DNA from: an uncultured Prevotella sp.
GTDB lineage: Bacteria; Bacteroidota; Bacteroidia; Bacteroidales; Bacteroidaceae
Length of the DNA stretch: 35,258 bases
Direction of reading: 5' to 3'
NCBI GenBank assembly: GCA_934202525.1
Contig: CAKPYB010000033.1
Coordinates: 1 to 35,258, forward strand
Shown one piece after another: positions 23,502-31,049 of the stretch; positions within the stretch are counted from its first letter, which is position 1; the number at the start of each line of letters is the position of its first letter. The position numbers and the translations under genes are program-made. The notes beneath the pieces are model-generated. The model saw only the letters and a program-made list of their open reading frames with translations, searched no databases and had not been told where the DNA came from.

Positions 23502-23509
23502 TATCTTTG
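23502..23509 (+). promoter_or_regulatory. -7 element of the DEAD-box helicase gene
   Basis: TATCTTTG followed by CACCC. It leaves a leader of about 130 bases. Confidence 0.6.
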
Positions 23510-23521
23510 CACCCGAATTTA

Positions 23522-23612
23522 GGCAATCTTAATAAATGTGTGGGATTGCCGCAAGCGTTTCGGAAGGATTTTGCACCCTAATTCATGGCTGGGAGGGTGA
23601 ATTCGGCCTTCC
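23522..23612 (+). promoter_or_regulatory. structured leader of the DEAD-box helicase
   Basis: GGCAATC (23522-23528) pairs with GATTGCC (23544-23550). GGAAGG (23562-23567) pairs with CCTTCC (23607-23612), enclosing CACCC (23574-23578) with GGGTG (23595-23599). The inner loop contains the ATG of a 24-codon frame. Long structured leaders are common on RNA-helicase genes that regulate their own expression. Confidence 0.45.
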
Positions 23613-23659
23613 ATTTAGATTATAATGAATTAAGGTTAAAAAGATTTGAAGACATTTGA
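23585..23659 (+). CDS. possible 24-residue leader peptide overlapping the helicase start
   Basis: ATG at 23585 encodes MAGRVNSAFHLDYNELRLKR then FEDI, stopping at TGA 23657-23659, 14 bases past the TTG start of the helicase and in another frame. Its ATG is inside the leader hairpin. Translation of it could reopen the RNA or couple to the helicase start. There is no evidence of conservation; it may be chance. Confidence 0.3.
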   Translation: MAGRVNSAFHLDYNELRLKRFEDI

Positions 23660-25583
23660 AGAATTGGGCGTGAGCGAGGAGATTCGCCGTGCCATCGAAG
23701 AGCTTGGATTTGAGAATCCAATGCCAGTTCAGGAAGAAGTTATCCCATATTTGCTTGGTAATAAGAACGACGTGATTGCGTTGGCGCAGACCGGTACGGG
23801 TAAGACTGCATCTTACGGTATTCCGGTTATCCAGAAAACTGATGCCAGCAGCAAGCAGACACAGGCTATCATCCTCAGTCCTACACGTGAGCTCTGCCTC
23901 CAGATAGCAGACGATTTGAACAGTTTTGCCAAGTACATCGACGGTTTGCATATTGCCGCTGTTTATGGCGGTACCGACATCGGAAGCCAGATTCGCACCC
24001 TGAAGCATGGTGTGCAGATTATCGTGGCTACCCCTGGTCGTCTGCTCGATTTGATTAATCGTGGCGTGGCTCAGTTGGAGAACGTGAACAATGTGGTGCT
24101 TGATGAGGCTGACGAGATGCTGAACATGGGCTTCTCTGAGAGCATCAATTCCATTTTCGAGAACGTTCCGGAAGATAGAAACACCCTGCTCTTCTCGGCT
24201 ACCATGAGCAAGGACATCGAGAAGATTGCCCTCAACTACCTGCACGACCACAAGGAAATCGTGGTGGGTTCGCGTAACGAGGGTGCTGAGCATGTAAACC
24301 ACATCTACTATCTGGTAAATGCCAAGGACAAGTATCTCGCCCTGAAGCGCGTGGTGGATTTCTATCCACGCATCTTTGCGATTATCTTCTGCCGCACCAA
24401 GCTGGAGACTCAGGATATTGCAGATAAGCTGATTAAGGATGGTTATAATGCAGAGGCGCTGCACGGCGACTTGAGTCAGCAGCAGCGTGACCTCACCATG
24501 CAGAAGTTCCGCAACCATACCGTTCAGTTCCTGGTGGCTACCGATGTGGCTGCCCGTGGTCTGGACGTAGATGATCTGACTCACGTTATCAACTACGGTT
24601 TGCCTGATGATGTGGCAAGTTACACCCACCGAAGCGGTCGTACAGGTCGTGCCGGCAAGAAGGGAACATCCATCTCTATCATCCATACCAGAGAGAAGTT
24701 CAAGGTTCGCCAGATTGAGAAGCAGATTGGCAAGGACTTCGTGGATGGCGTTTTGCCAACCCCAGAGGAAATCTGCAAGAAGCAGCTCTTCAAGACGATG
24801 GACGACATCATGAAGACCGATGTGGATGAGGATCAGATTGAACCATACATGGCAGAAATCAACCGCCAGTTTGAGTACATCGACAAGGAGGACATCATCA
24901 AGAAGATGGTGACTATCACCTTCGGTAAGTTCCTCGATTACTATAAGAACGCTCCTGAGATTGTGAAACCAGAAACCGGTAAGGGTTCCCGTGGCGGCGA
25001 AGGTCGTGGCAAGGTTTCCAATGGCCGCAGAAAGCATGAGACCGAGGCTGGTTTCAAGAGATTGTTCATCAACCTGGGTAAGGCAGATGGTTTCTATCCG
25101 GGCGAAATCATGCAGTATCTGAACAAGCACGTGAAGGGTCGCCAGGAGGTAGGGCACATCGACCTGCTGAGTAAGTTTGCCTACATCGAGGTGCCTGAGG
25201 AGGATGCTAAGCGCGTGATGAAGGCATTGAACGGTACTGAGTACAAGGGCAGAACCGTGAGATGTAACGATGCTGATGAGGAAGGTCATGGCAGAGCAGC
25301 CCGTGGCGGACGCAGTTCTGAGGGCAGAGGCGGCCGTGGTTCAGAAAGAGGAGGTCGCAGTCGCAGAGGTTCTTCTGATGATGCAAGAGACTCTCGAGAT
25401 GCTCGTGGAAAGGGAGGACGTGGAAGCCGTGGCGAATCTCGTGGCGGAAGAAAATCACGCCCTCAGGAGGATACAGGCGATTGGCGCCAGTTCTTCCAGA
25501 ACAACGATAACGTGAAGTTCAAGGGTGAGGAGCCAAACTTCGAGGAAGAAGGCTGGGCTCGTCGCAGACCTAAGAAGAAGTAA
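23646..25583 (+). CDS. DEAD-box ATP-dependent RNA helicase
   Basis: A 645-residue cytoplasmic helicase that unwinds RNA in ribosome assembly and mRNA turnover. Motifs in order: Q-motif region (NPMPVQ), AQTGTGKT (47-54), PTREL, VVLDEADEML, SAT, and HRSGRTGRAG. After the core comes a DbpA-type RNA-binding domain (RLFINLGKADGFYPGEI to GRTVRCND), then a basic tail of RGG/RGR repeats (about 555-615). The start is TTG at 23646: a stop lies in frame at 23637, no ATG lies between, and the product begins right at the motif upstream of the Q-box. AAGG at 23632 is a fair ribosome-binding site. It is expressed alone from the 23502 promoter with a structured leader. Confidence 0.93.
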   Translation: MKTFEELGVSEEIRRAIEELGFENPMPVQEEVIPYLLGNKNDVIALAQTGTGKTASYGIPVIQKTDASSKQTQAIILSPTRELCLQIADDLNSFAKYIDGLHIAAVYGGTDIGSQIRTLKHGVQIIVATPGRLLDLINRGVAQLENVNNVVLDEADEMLNMGFSESINSIFENVPEDRNTLLFSATMSKDIEKIALNYLHDHKEIVVGSRNEGAEHVNHIYYLVNAKDKYLALKRVVDFYPRIFAIIFCRTKLETQDIADKLIKDGYNAEALHGDLSQQQRDLTMQKFRNHTVQFLVATDVAARGLDVDDLTHVINYGLPDDVASYTHRSGRTGRAGKKGTSISIIHTREKFKVRQIEKQIGKDFVDGVLPTPEEICKKQLFKTMDDIMKTDVDEDQIEPYMAEINRQFEYIDKEDIIKKMVTITFGKFLDYYKNAPEIVKPETGKGSRGGEGRGKVSNGRRKHETEAGFKRLFINLGKADGFYPGEIMQYLNKHVKGRQEVGHIDLLSKFAYIEVPEEDAKRVMKALNGTEYKGRTVRCNDADEEGHGRAARGGRSSEGRGGRGSERGGRSRRGSSDDARDSRDARGKGGRGSRGESRGGRKSRPQEDTGDWRQFFQNNDNVKFKGEEPNFEEEGWARRRPKKK

Positions 25584-25651
25584 TTTAGGCAGCGATTTTT
25601 AATAAGATGAAAGCCTGCATCAAAGGGATGTTTTGATGCAATATTCATATT

Positions 25652-25704
25652 TTGCGGTAAAAATACAGCAATTTCTTTGATGAATTGCGGTGTTTTTACC
25701 GCAA
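25652..25704 (+). terminator. terminator of the helicase gene, abutting the next promoter
   Basis: TTGCGGTAAAAATAC (25652-25666) pairs with GTGTTTTTACCGCAA (25690-25704), with an inner GCAATT/AATTGC stem, followed by TTTTTG. The T-run is immediately followed by the TATATTTG promoter of the GH2 gene. Confidence 0.75.
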
Positions 25705-25710
25705 TTTTTG

Positions 25711-25718
25711 TATATTTG
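25711..25718 (+). promoter_or_regulatory. -7 element of the GH2 gene
   Basis: TATATTTG, a good TAnnTTTG match, seven bases after the terminator stem, so its -33 region falls inside the terminator hairpin. Confidence 0.55.
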
Positions 25719-25790
25719 CAGCCGTAAACATCAAATTTATAGTATCTTTATACGCAATTTTAACCCTAAAAGATATTCTGTAATAAGTTA

Positions 25791-28499
25791 ATGAAGAAAA
25801 CTATTCTTATCGCTTGTCTGGGACTGGTAAGTCTGGGCTTGCAAGCACAGAGCATTTCGCTCGCTGGTGAATGGAATGTAGAGTTGGGAAAGAGCGGTAG
25901 TGCTTTTGCCAAGAGTAAGCGTGCCTCGCAGGGTGAGGTGAAGCGTGCCATTCTTCCCGGCACCATCGATACGAACCATCTGGGATTCGCTCCGAAAGAT
26001 ACGATGGAAACAACGCATCTTACGAGACTCTATGCCTATAAAGGAGCTGCAAGATATTCCAGAACCATCAATATCCCGAAGGACTGGAAGAAGAAGCCGG
26101 TAGAACTCTTCCTGGAACGTACCCGACCGACATGGGTGTATGTGGATGGAGAACTGGTGGATTCCTGCAACTTCATCTCTACTCCCCAGCGCTATCTTCT
26201 GCCAAAAAAGGTGAAGCCGGGCAAGCATTTTCTGGAAATCGTGGTGGATAATGGAAGAGGTGTGCCTGAGCAGGTTTACGGTTCCAGCCATGCTTATACG
26301 GAAGATACGCAGACCAACTGGAATGGAATTATCGGCGAGATACGCCTGGAAGTGAAGAGTGAAGAACGAGGAGTGAAGAAACAACGTTCGGCGTCCGAAG
26401 GGAAAGCCAATTCAAATGTATTGCCTGATTTCGCCAAGGATTTTTATATCAAGGGTGCTCACTTCTACGCCAATGGTCATAGGATATTCCTCCGTGGCAA
26501 GCACGATGCGGCTGTATGGCCGCTGACGGGACATGTGGAAATGAGCGTGGAAGGCTGGATGAAGTATCTCGGAATCTGCAAGGAGTATGGAATCAACCAT
26601 GTGCGCTTTCATTCCTGGTGCCCACCGGAGGCGGCTTTCATGGCAGCGGACAGCCTGGGAATCTATCTCCAGCCGGAACTTCCTTTCTGGGGTTCTTTTG
26701 ATAAGAAGGATGAAAGGCTGATGGCGTTCCTGCATCAGGAAGGCGAGAACATCCTCAGAGAATATGGTCATCATCCTTCTTTCAGAATGATGGCGCTGGG
26801 TAATGAACTCTGGGGCGACATCGACAAGATGAAGGAGTTTGTGGATGATTTCCGCAAGATTGCGCCAGATAAATACTATACCTTCGGAAGCAATTACTAT
26901 CTCGGTTATCAGGGAATAAAAGAAGGAATGGATTACTTCACCACTTGCCGCATCGGAGGCGAGGGATGGGGCAAATACAATACTCATACCCGTGGTTCCT
27001 TCTCGTTTGCCGATGCTTACGATGGAGGAATGATCAATCATTTCCATCCTAATTCTACGATGAATTTTGATGAGGCTTGCGATAAGGCAGGAATCCCAAT
27101 CATCTCTCACGAAACAGGACAGTTTCAGACCTATCCTGACTATCGGGAAATGAAGAAATACACCGGAGTGCTTCATCCTTATAACTTTGAAGTCTTCCGC
27201 CGCAGGCTGGCTGCTGCCGGAATGCTCTCGCAGGCAGATGATTTCCACAAGGCTTCGGGCTTATGGAGCGTGAAACTCTATAAAGCCGATATAGAGATGG
27301 ATTTGAGAACCCGGAATATGGCGGGCTTCCAACTGCTCGATATTCAGGATTATCCCGGTCAGGGAAGTGCTTTCGTAGGCATCCTGGATGCGTTTATGGA
27401 GAGTAAGGGAATCACTACGCCTGAGGAATGGCGCCAGTGGTGTTCGCCTGTGGCTCCTCTGCTGGAAATGAAGAAGTTCTGCTTCGAGGATGGCGAGAAG
27501 ATTCAGGCTAAGGTAAAGGTTGCCAACTATGGCGGTTCTTCGCTGAAGGGCAAGAAACTGAAATGGCATCTGGCTGCCGAGAACGGATTGTTCTGTATGG
27601 ATGATGGAACTTACAGCACCAAGGATGGTGAAGTGAGAAAGAATGTGGGCGACTTGATGGCTGAGGATGAGGGAGTATTGAACATCTTTTCATACGATGA
27701 AGGTTTGGTGGATGTGGGTGAACTGAATGGTGTTTTCCACGTGCAGAAACCTACCAAGCTGCTTCTTACATTAAACATTGAAGGAACAGAGGCGAGAAAC
27801 TCCTACGAACTTTGGGTTTATCCGAAGAAGGCGATGGAAAAGAAGGGCGTCATTATTGCCAAGGATTTGAATCAGGAAGTGGTGAAAGTCTTGGAAAAGG
27901 GCGGAAAGGTGCTTTGGATGCCTACGGCTTCCAGCCATTTTGTGGCTACCGATGATACGCTTTCGCAGTCAGATAACGCCACACCTTATACCGTGGGTGG
28001 ACTCTTCCAAACCGATTATTGGAACTATCGAATGTTCAAGACCATCTGCGAGAACAACAAGAAGAAGGTTTCTCCAGGAACCCTGGGCATTCTGACGAAT
28101 CCGGAACATCCGATATTCGAGAGTTTCCCTACGGAGATGCACACCAACTGGCAATGGTTCCCGGTTATCAAGGAGTCGCATCCGCTGGTGCTTGACAACT
28201 TCGCCAAGGATTATCGCCCTATAGTTCAGGTGATAGATAATATCGAGCGAAACCATAAGCTGGGTTTGGTGATGGAATGGAAGGTGGGAGCCGGAAAGCT
28301 CCTCGTCTGCATGAGCGATTTGGAGAAGGCTGCCAAATATCCGGAAGGCAAGGCTTTCTATCAGAGTGTAATTGATTACATGCGCTCTGTGGATTTCAAT
28401 CCTCAGGTGGAGATGACAGCCTCTGATTTGCTGAAGACATTGAAGGAAGAGCCTAGAAAAGTTAGTTTGAAAGAACTGAATAATATCTCGCAATATTAG
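25791..28499 (+). CDS. secreted GH2-type glycoside hydrolase
   Basis: A 902-residue exported enzyme with a signal peptide (1-20, ending GLQAQ). Order of parts: sugar-binding jelly-roll (about 23-185, with LFLERTRPTWVYVDGELV), a short junction, a TIM barrel (about 215-450) and C-terminal beta domains. The acid/base is E339 in MALGNELWG and the likely nucleophile is E441 in ISHETGQ, the layout of GH2 beta-galactosidases, glucuronidases and mannosidases; the substrate is unresolved. Residues about 188-209 are encoded by dispersed-repeat DNA at the domain junction (separate entry). It is a single gene with a promoter fused to the preceding terminator; no SusC/D pair is nearby. Confidence 0.8.
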   Translation: MKKTILIACLGLVSLGLQAQSISLAGEWNVELGKSGSAFAKSKRASQGEVKRAILPGTIDTNHLGFAPKDTMETTHLTRLYAYKGAARYSRTINIPKDWKKKPVELFLERTRPTWVYVDGELVDSCNFISTPQRYLLPKKVKPGKHFLEIVVDNGRGVPEQVYGSSHAYTEDTQTNWNGIIGEIRLEVKSEERGVKKQRSASEGKANSNVLPDFAKDFYIKGAHFYANGHRIFLRGKHDAAVWPLTGHVEMSVEGWMKYLGICKEYGINHVRFHSWCPPEAAFMAADSLGIYLQPELPFWGSFDKKDERLMAFLHQEGENILREYGHHPSFRMMALGNELWGDIDKMKEFVDDFRKIAPDKYYTFGSNYYLGYQGIKEGMDYFTTCRIGGEGWGKYNTHTRGSFSFADAYDGGMINHFHPNSTMNFDEACDKAGIPIISHETGQFQTYPDYREMKKYTGVLHPYNFEVFRRRLAAAGMLSQADDFHKASGLWSVKLYKADIEMDLRTRNMAGFQLLDIQDYPGQGSAFVGILDAFMESKGITTPEEWRQWCSPVAPLLEMKKFCFEDGEKIQAKVKVANYGGSSLKGKKLKWHLAAENGLFCMDDGTYSTKDGEVRKNVGDLMAEDEGVLNIFSYDEGLVDVGELNGVFHVQKPTKLLLTLNIEGTEARNSYELWVYPKKAMEKKGVIIAKDLNQEVVKVLEKGGKVLWMPTASSHFVATDDTLSQSDNATPYTVGGLFQTDYWNYRMFKTICENNKKKVSPGTLGILTNPEHPIFESFPTEMHTNWQWFPVIKESHPLVLDNFAKDYRPIVQVIDNIERNHKLGLVMEWKVGAGKLLVCMSDLEKAAKYPEGKAFYQSVIDYMRSVDFNPQVEMTASDLLKTLKEEPRKVSLKELNNISQY
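26352..26418 (+). repeat. dispersed repeat inserted in-frame in the GH2 gene
   Basis: The segment begins GTGAAGAGTGAAGAACGAG, the same minisatellite as in the M16 insertion, and ends with CCGAAGGGAAAGCCAATTC (26395-26413), matching 3761-3779 in wbqC with two differences. It encodes VKSEERGVKKQRSASEGK, low-complexity and charged, exactly between two domains. The shared CCGAAG part is read in a different frame from wbqC. Confidence 0.65.
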
Positions 28500-28521
28500 T
28501 TGCGAACCTATAAGAAAAAGT

Positions 28522-28578
28522 AAGAGCGGAAAGCCAGGAGTTAACAGGTTAACAGTTAACAGCTGATTTTCCGCTCTT
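28522..28578. terminator. GTTAAC-loop bidirectional terminator
   Basis: AAGAGCGGAAA (28522-28532) pairs with TTTCCGCTCTT (28568-28578), followed by TT. The loop holds GTTAAC at 28540, 28548 and 28555. It lies between the convergent GH2 and S46 genes. Confidence 0.8.
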
Positions 28579-28584
28579 TTTATA

Positions 28585-28616
28585 TTATCCTGAGATTAAT
28601 CTTTACCCCAGGATAA
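28585..28616. terminator. second hairpin between GH2 and S46 genes
   Basis: TTATCCTG (28585-28592) pairs with CAGGATAA (28609-28616). It occupies the same relative place as the CTACTACGC hairpin in the copies around 20225 and 21966 but has a different sequence. Confidence 0.5.
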
Positions 28617-28652
28617 ACCTTTATATCATCTCTATTGATTCAGAGATAGGAT

Positions 28653-30794
28653 TTACTTTGCATTAATCTCCTTCAAGAGTCTGTCTGCGTGCCCCCACTT
28701 ATCCATCAGGTAGAGCACATAGCGGATGTCCACACCGATGCAGCGAGCCAGGCGCTTGTCGAAGTTGATGTCAGAGCTGAGGCTGTCCCAGTTGCCATCG
28801 AAGGCAAGACCAATCAACTCGCCCTTGCCGTTGAACATAGGGCTACCAGAGTTACCGCCGGTAATATCGTTGTTGGTGAGGAAGCAGAGCTGCATCTTGC
28901 CAGTCTCCTTATCCTGATACTTGCCGAAATCCTTCTCAGAGAGAAGCTCGTGCATGATAGGCTCAGCGTAGTAATCGATGACCTTATCGCCCTGCTTCAT
29001 CTTCTCAACGATACTCTCGGCTGTGGTATAATAGCCTGATGGCTTGCCACCGAGGTCGAAACCGCCTACCTGACCATAGCTCAATCGCATGGTGAAGTTG
29101 GCGTCGCTGTAGTGAGGCATGTCTTCCTCCATACGGAGCTTGGCAGCACAGAGATACTTCTCCTGCTCGGCGATGCTATCGTTGATGCTGCCCATCTGAG
29201 CAGCGAAATCACCATATACATCGTTCAGATCCATACCGAAGCTTACGCCTGGATCCTTCTCATATCCCTTCTTGTTGAAGTAGAGCTTGGCGCCCTTCTT
29301 CATGATGAGCGACTTCTCCCAGAGATAATCCACATACTTGGCGTAGTCGCCGCCAAACTCAGCGTCGATGGTCTTGTAGAACTTAGGCAACCACTTGCTG
29401 TCTACGTGCTCCTTGTAGTTCTTCAAGAGGGTAGCGAGCACCTCCTTATCGAGTGCCATATCCCATTCTGCAGAGTTATCTTCAAACTCATGATACTGCT
29501 TCTTCTTGTTCTTCTCAGGACCCTTCACCTCCATGTTGGTCTGGAGCTTGATGGCACGGGTAGAGAACTCGATGTTGCTTCTTCTGGTGAAAGATTCAGA
29601 GAAGTTGGTCCAGGCGTATTTCACGTCTGCGCTCTCCTTGTAAAGCTTGGCGAGCTTGTCGAAATCTACCTTGTGGGCGAGGTCGTTGGCAGCCTTGGCT
29701 GTATCCTGCCAAGCACGGAGACGGGTTTCGTACTCACGCTTCATATTCACGATGCCGATAGAGTCGATACACTTGTTCATACCGATGGCATTCTTCCAGT
29801 AGTTGGAAGAGCTGGCGTACTTGCTGTCGTACTTGATGCGGACAGCCTCGTCGGCACGCATGTGCTTCTGCATTACCTCCTGCTTTACGCCACGAACCTG
29901 GGCACGAGGAGCATTCTCTGCATCGCGCATGGTCTGGATTCCGTAGCTTGAAAGATAGCGCTCTGTGCTGCCTGGGTAACCCATGGTCATCGCATAGTCG
30001 CCATCCTTGTAACCCTGGAGAGAAACCTGAGCCCAGCACTTTGGCTTGTAAGGCACATTATCCTTGCTGTAGGCAGCAGGACCATTGGTCTTAGGGTCGG
30101 CATAGATGCGGAATACAGAGAAGTCGCAGGTCTGGCGAGGCCACATCCAGTTGTCTGTATCGCCACCAAACTTACCCATAGACTTTGGTACGGTGAAAAC
30201 CAGACGCAGGTCGGTGAAGTCGCGGTAAGTAGTAGCGTACCACTTGTTGCCCTCGTAGAAAGGCTGAACGGTGATATGGAGGGTAGAATCGTTCTTCTTC
30301 GCCTCTTTGGTCATCTCGTTCTCCAGAGAATCGATGAGTTCATCGCGCTTCTTGTTGTCGAGTTTCTCGTATCCGAGGCTCATCACCTTATCGGTTACAT
30401 CCTTCTGTTCAACCATAAAGCTTACGAACATATTCTCGTTAGGCAATTCCTCTGCGTAAGATTTAGCAAAGAAACCGTTGAGCATATAGTCGTGCTCCAC
30501 GGTAGAGTGGCTTCTGATAGCCTCGAAACCGCAATGGTGGTTGGTAAATACCAAACCGTCTGGAGAAACGACTACGCCTGAGCAATAGCCCGAGAAGTTA
30601 ACCACAGCATTCTTCAAGGCGTTCTCGCCGTTGTAGAGCTGGTCGTAAGTCATACTGAAGCCTTCGCGCTGCATCATCTCATACACAGCGTTAGGCAAGT
30701 TGTAAATCGTCCACATTCCCTCGTCAGCGTGAGCGGTATTGATTCCGCAGAACGCCAAGATAGAGGCGATAAGGACCGTTGCTTTTTTCTTCAT
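28653..30794 (-). CDS. S46-family dipeptidyl-peptidase (DPP7-like)
   Basis: A 713-residue exported serine peptidase with a signal peptide (1-23, ending THADE). It releases dipeptides from N-termini in the periplasm, feeding amino-acid-fermenting metabolism. The catalytic histidine is in VFTNHHCG (about residue 90) and the serine is in TGGNSGSP near the C-terminus. In the Porphyromonas enzymes an Arg 18 residues after the serine defines the acidic-specific DPP11, while Gly defines DPP7; here the residue is Gly (LAFDGNWD), so broad or hydrophobic specificity is expected. The family is confident; the specificity rests on this one position. It is a single gene with a TAACTTTG element upstream. 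Confidence 0.9.
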   Translation of the reverse strand: MKKKATVLIASILAFCGINTAHADEGMWTIYNLPNAVYEMMQREGFSMTYDQLYNGENALKNAVVNFSGYCSGVVVSPDGLVFTNHHCGFEAIRSHSTVEHDYMLNGFFAKSYAEELPNENMFVSFMVEQKDVTDKVMSLGYEKLDNKKRDELIDSLENEMTKEAKKNDSTLHITVQPFYEGNKWYATTYRDFTDLRLVFTVPKSMGKFGGDTDNWMWPRQTCDFSVFRIYADPKTNGPAAYSKDNVPYKPKCWAQVSLQGYKDGDYAMTMGYPGSTERYLSSYGIQTMRDAENAPRAQVRGVKQEVMQKHMRADEAVRIKYDSKYASSSNYWKNAIGMNKCIDSIGIVNMKREYETRLRAWQDTAKAANDLAHKVDFDKLAKLYKESADVKYAWTNFSESFTRRSNIEFSTRAIKLQTNMEVKGPEKNKKKQYHEFEDNSAEWDMALDKEVLATLLKNYKEHVDSKWLPKFYKTIDAEFGGDYAKYVDYLWEKSLIMKKGAKLYFNKKGYEKDPGVSFGMDLNDVYGDFAAQMGSINDSIAEQEKYLCAAKLRMEEDMPHYSDANFTMRLSYGQVGGFDLGGKPSGYYTTAESIVEKMKQGDKVIDYYAEPIMHELLSEKDFGKYQDKETGKMQLCFLTNNDITGGNSGSPMFNGKGELIGLAFDGNWDSLSSDINFDKRLARCIGVDIRYVLYLMDKWGHADRLLKEINAK

Positions 30795-30825
30795 TTTATT
30801 CTTTGTGTTGTTATTATATGATTTG

Positions 30826-30833
30826 CAAAGTTA
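30826..30833 (-). promoter_or_regulatory. -7 element of the S46 peptidase gene
   Basis: CAAAGTTA on the plus strand reads TAACTTTG on the minus strand, 32 bases before the ATG. Confidence 0.55.
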
Positions 30834-30913
30834 CGATTTTTCTGCGAGATAACATCAAGTAGAACAGAAAAAAGCTGAAAATTCCATCAAAGTTTCCTTT
30901 TTAGAGTTATTTC

Positions 30914-31013
30914 TTTCACTTATACTAGAAAAATTCGATAAAAACACAATATTTTTCACTTATACATGAAAAAGATTATAAAAGTAGCGTTTTTTTCTTG
31001 TATAAGTGAAAAA
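30914..31013. promoter_or_regulatory. three copies of a CACTTATAC operator
   Basis: TTTCACTTATACTAGAAAAA (30914-30933) and a close copy with core 30957-30965 are in the same orientation, cores 40 bases apart. A third copy is inverted (GTATAAGTG, 31000-31008) and overlaps the -33 region of the ATPase promoter. Each core is flanked by T-runs and A-runs. The arrangement suggests a regulator binding cooperatively, possibly with looping. Confidence 0.75.
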
Positions 31014-31028
31014 TTAGTGCTATCTTTG
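30998..31028 (+). promoter_or_regulatory. promoter of the third AAA ATPase
   Basis: TTG (30998-31000), 20 bases, TATCTTTG (31021-31028). The start codon is 21 bases downstream. The inverted operator copy covers the -33 element. Confidence 0.75.
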
Positions 31029-31049
31029 CGCCATAAAAAAGAATGATTT

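Noticed and set aside
23583..25289. 568-residue minus-strand frame opposite the DEAD-box helicase
   Set aside because: Antisense to an unambiguous helicase; no recognisable domain or promoter.
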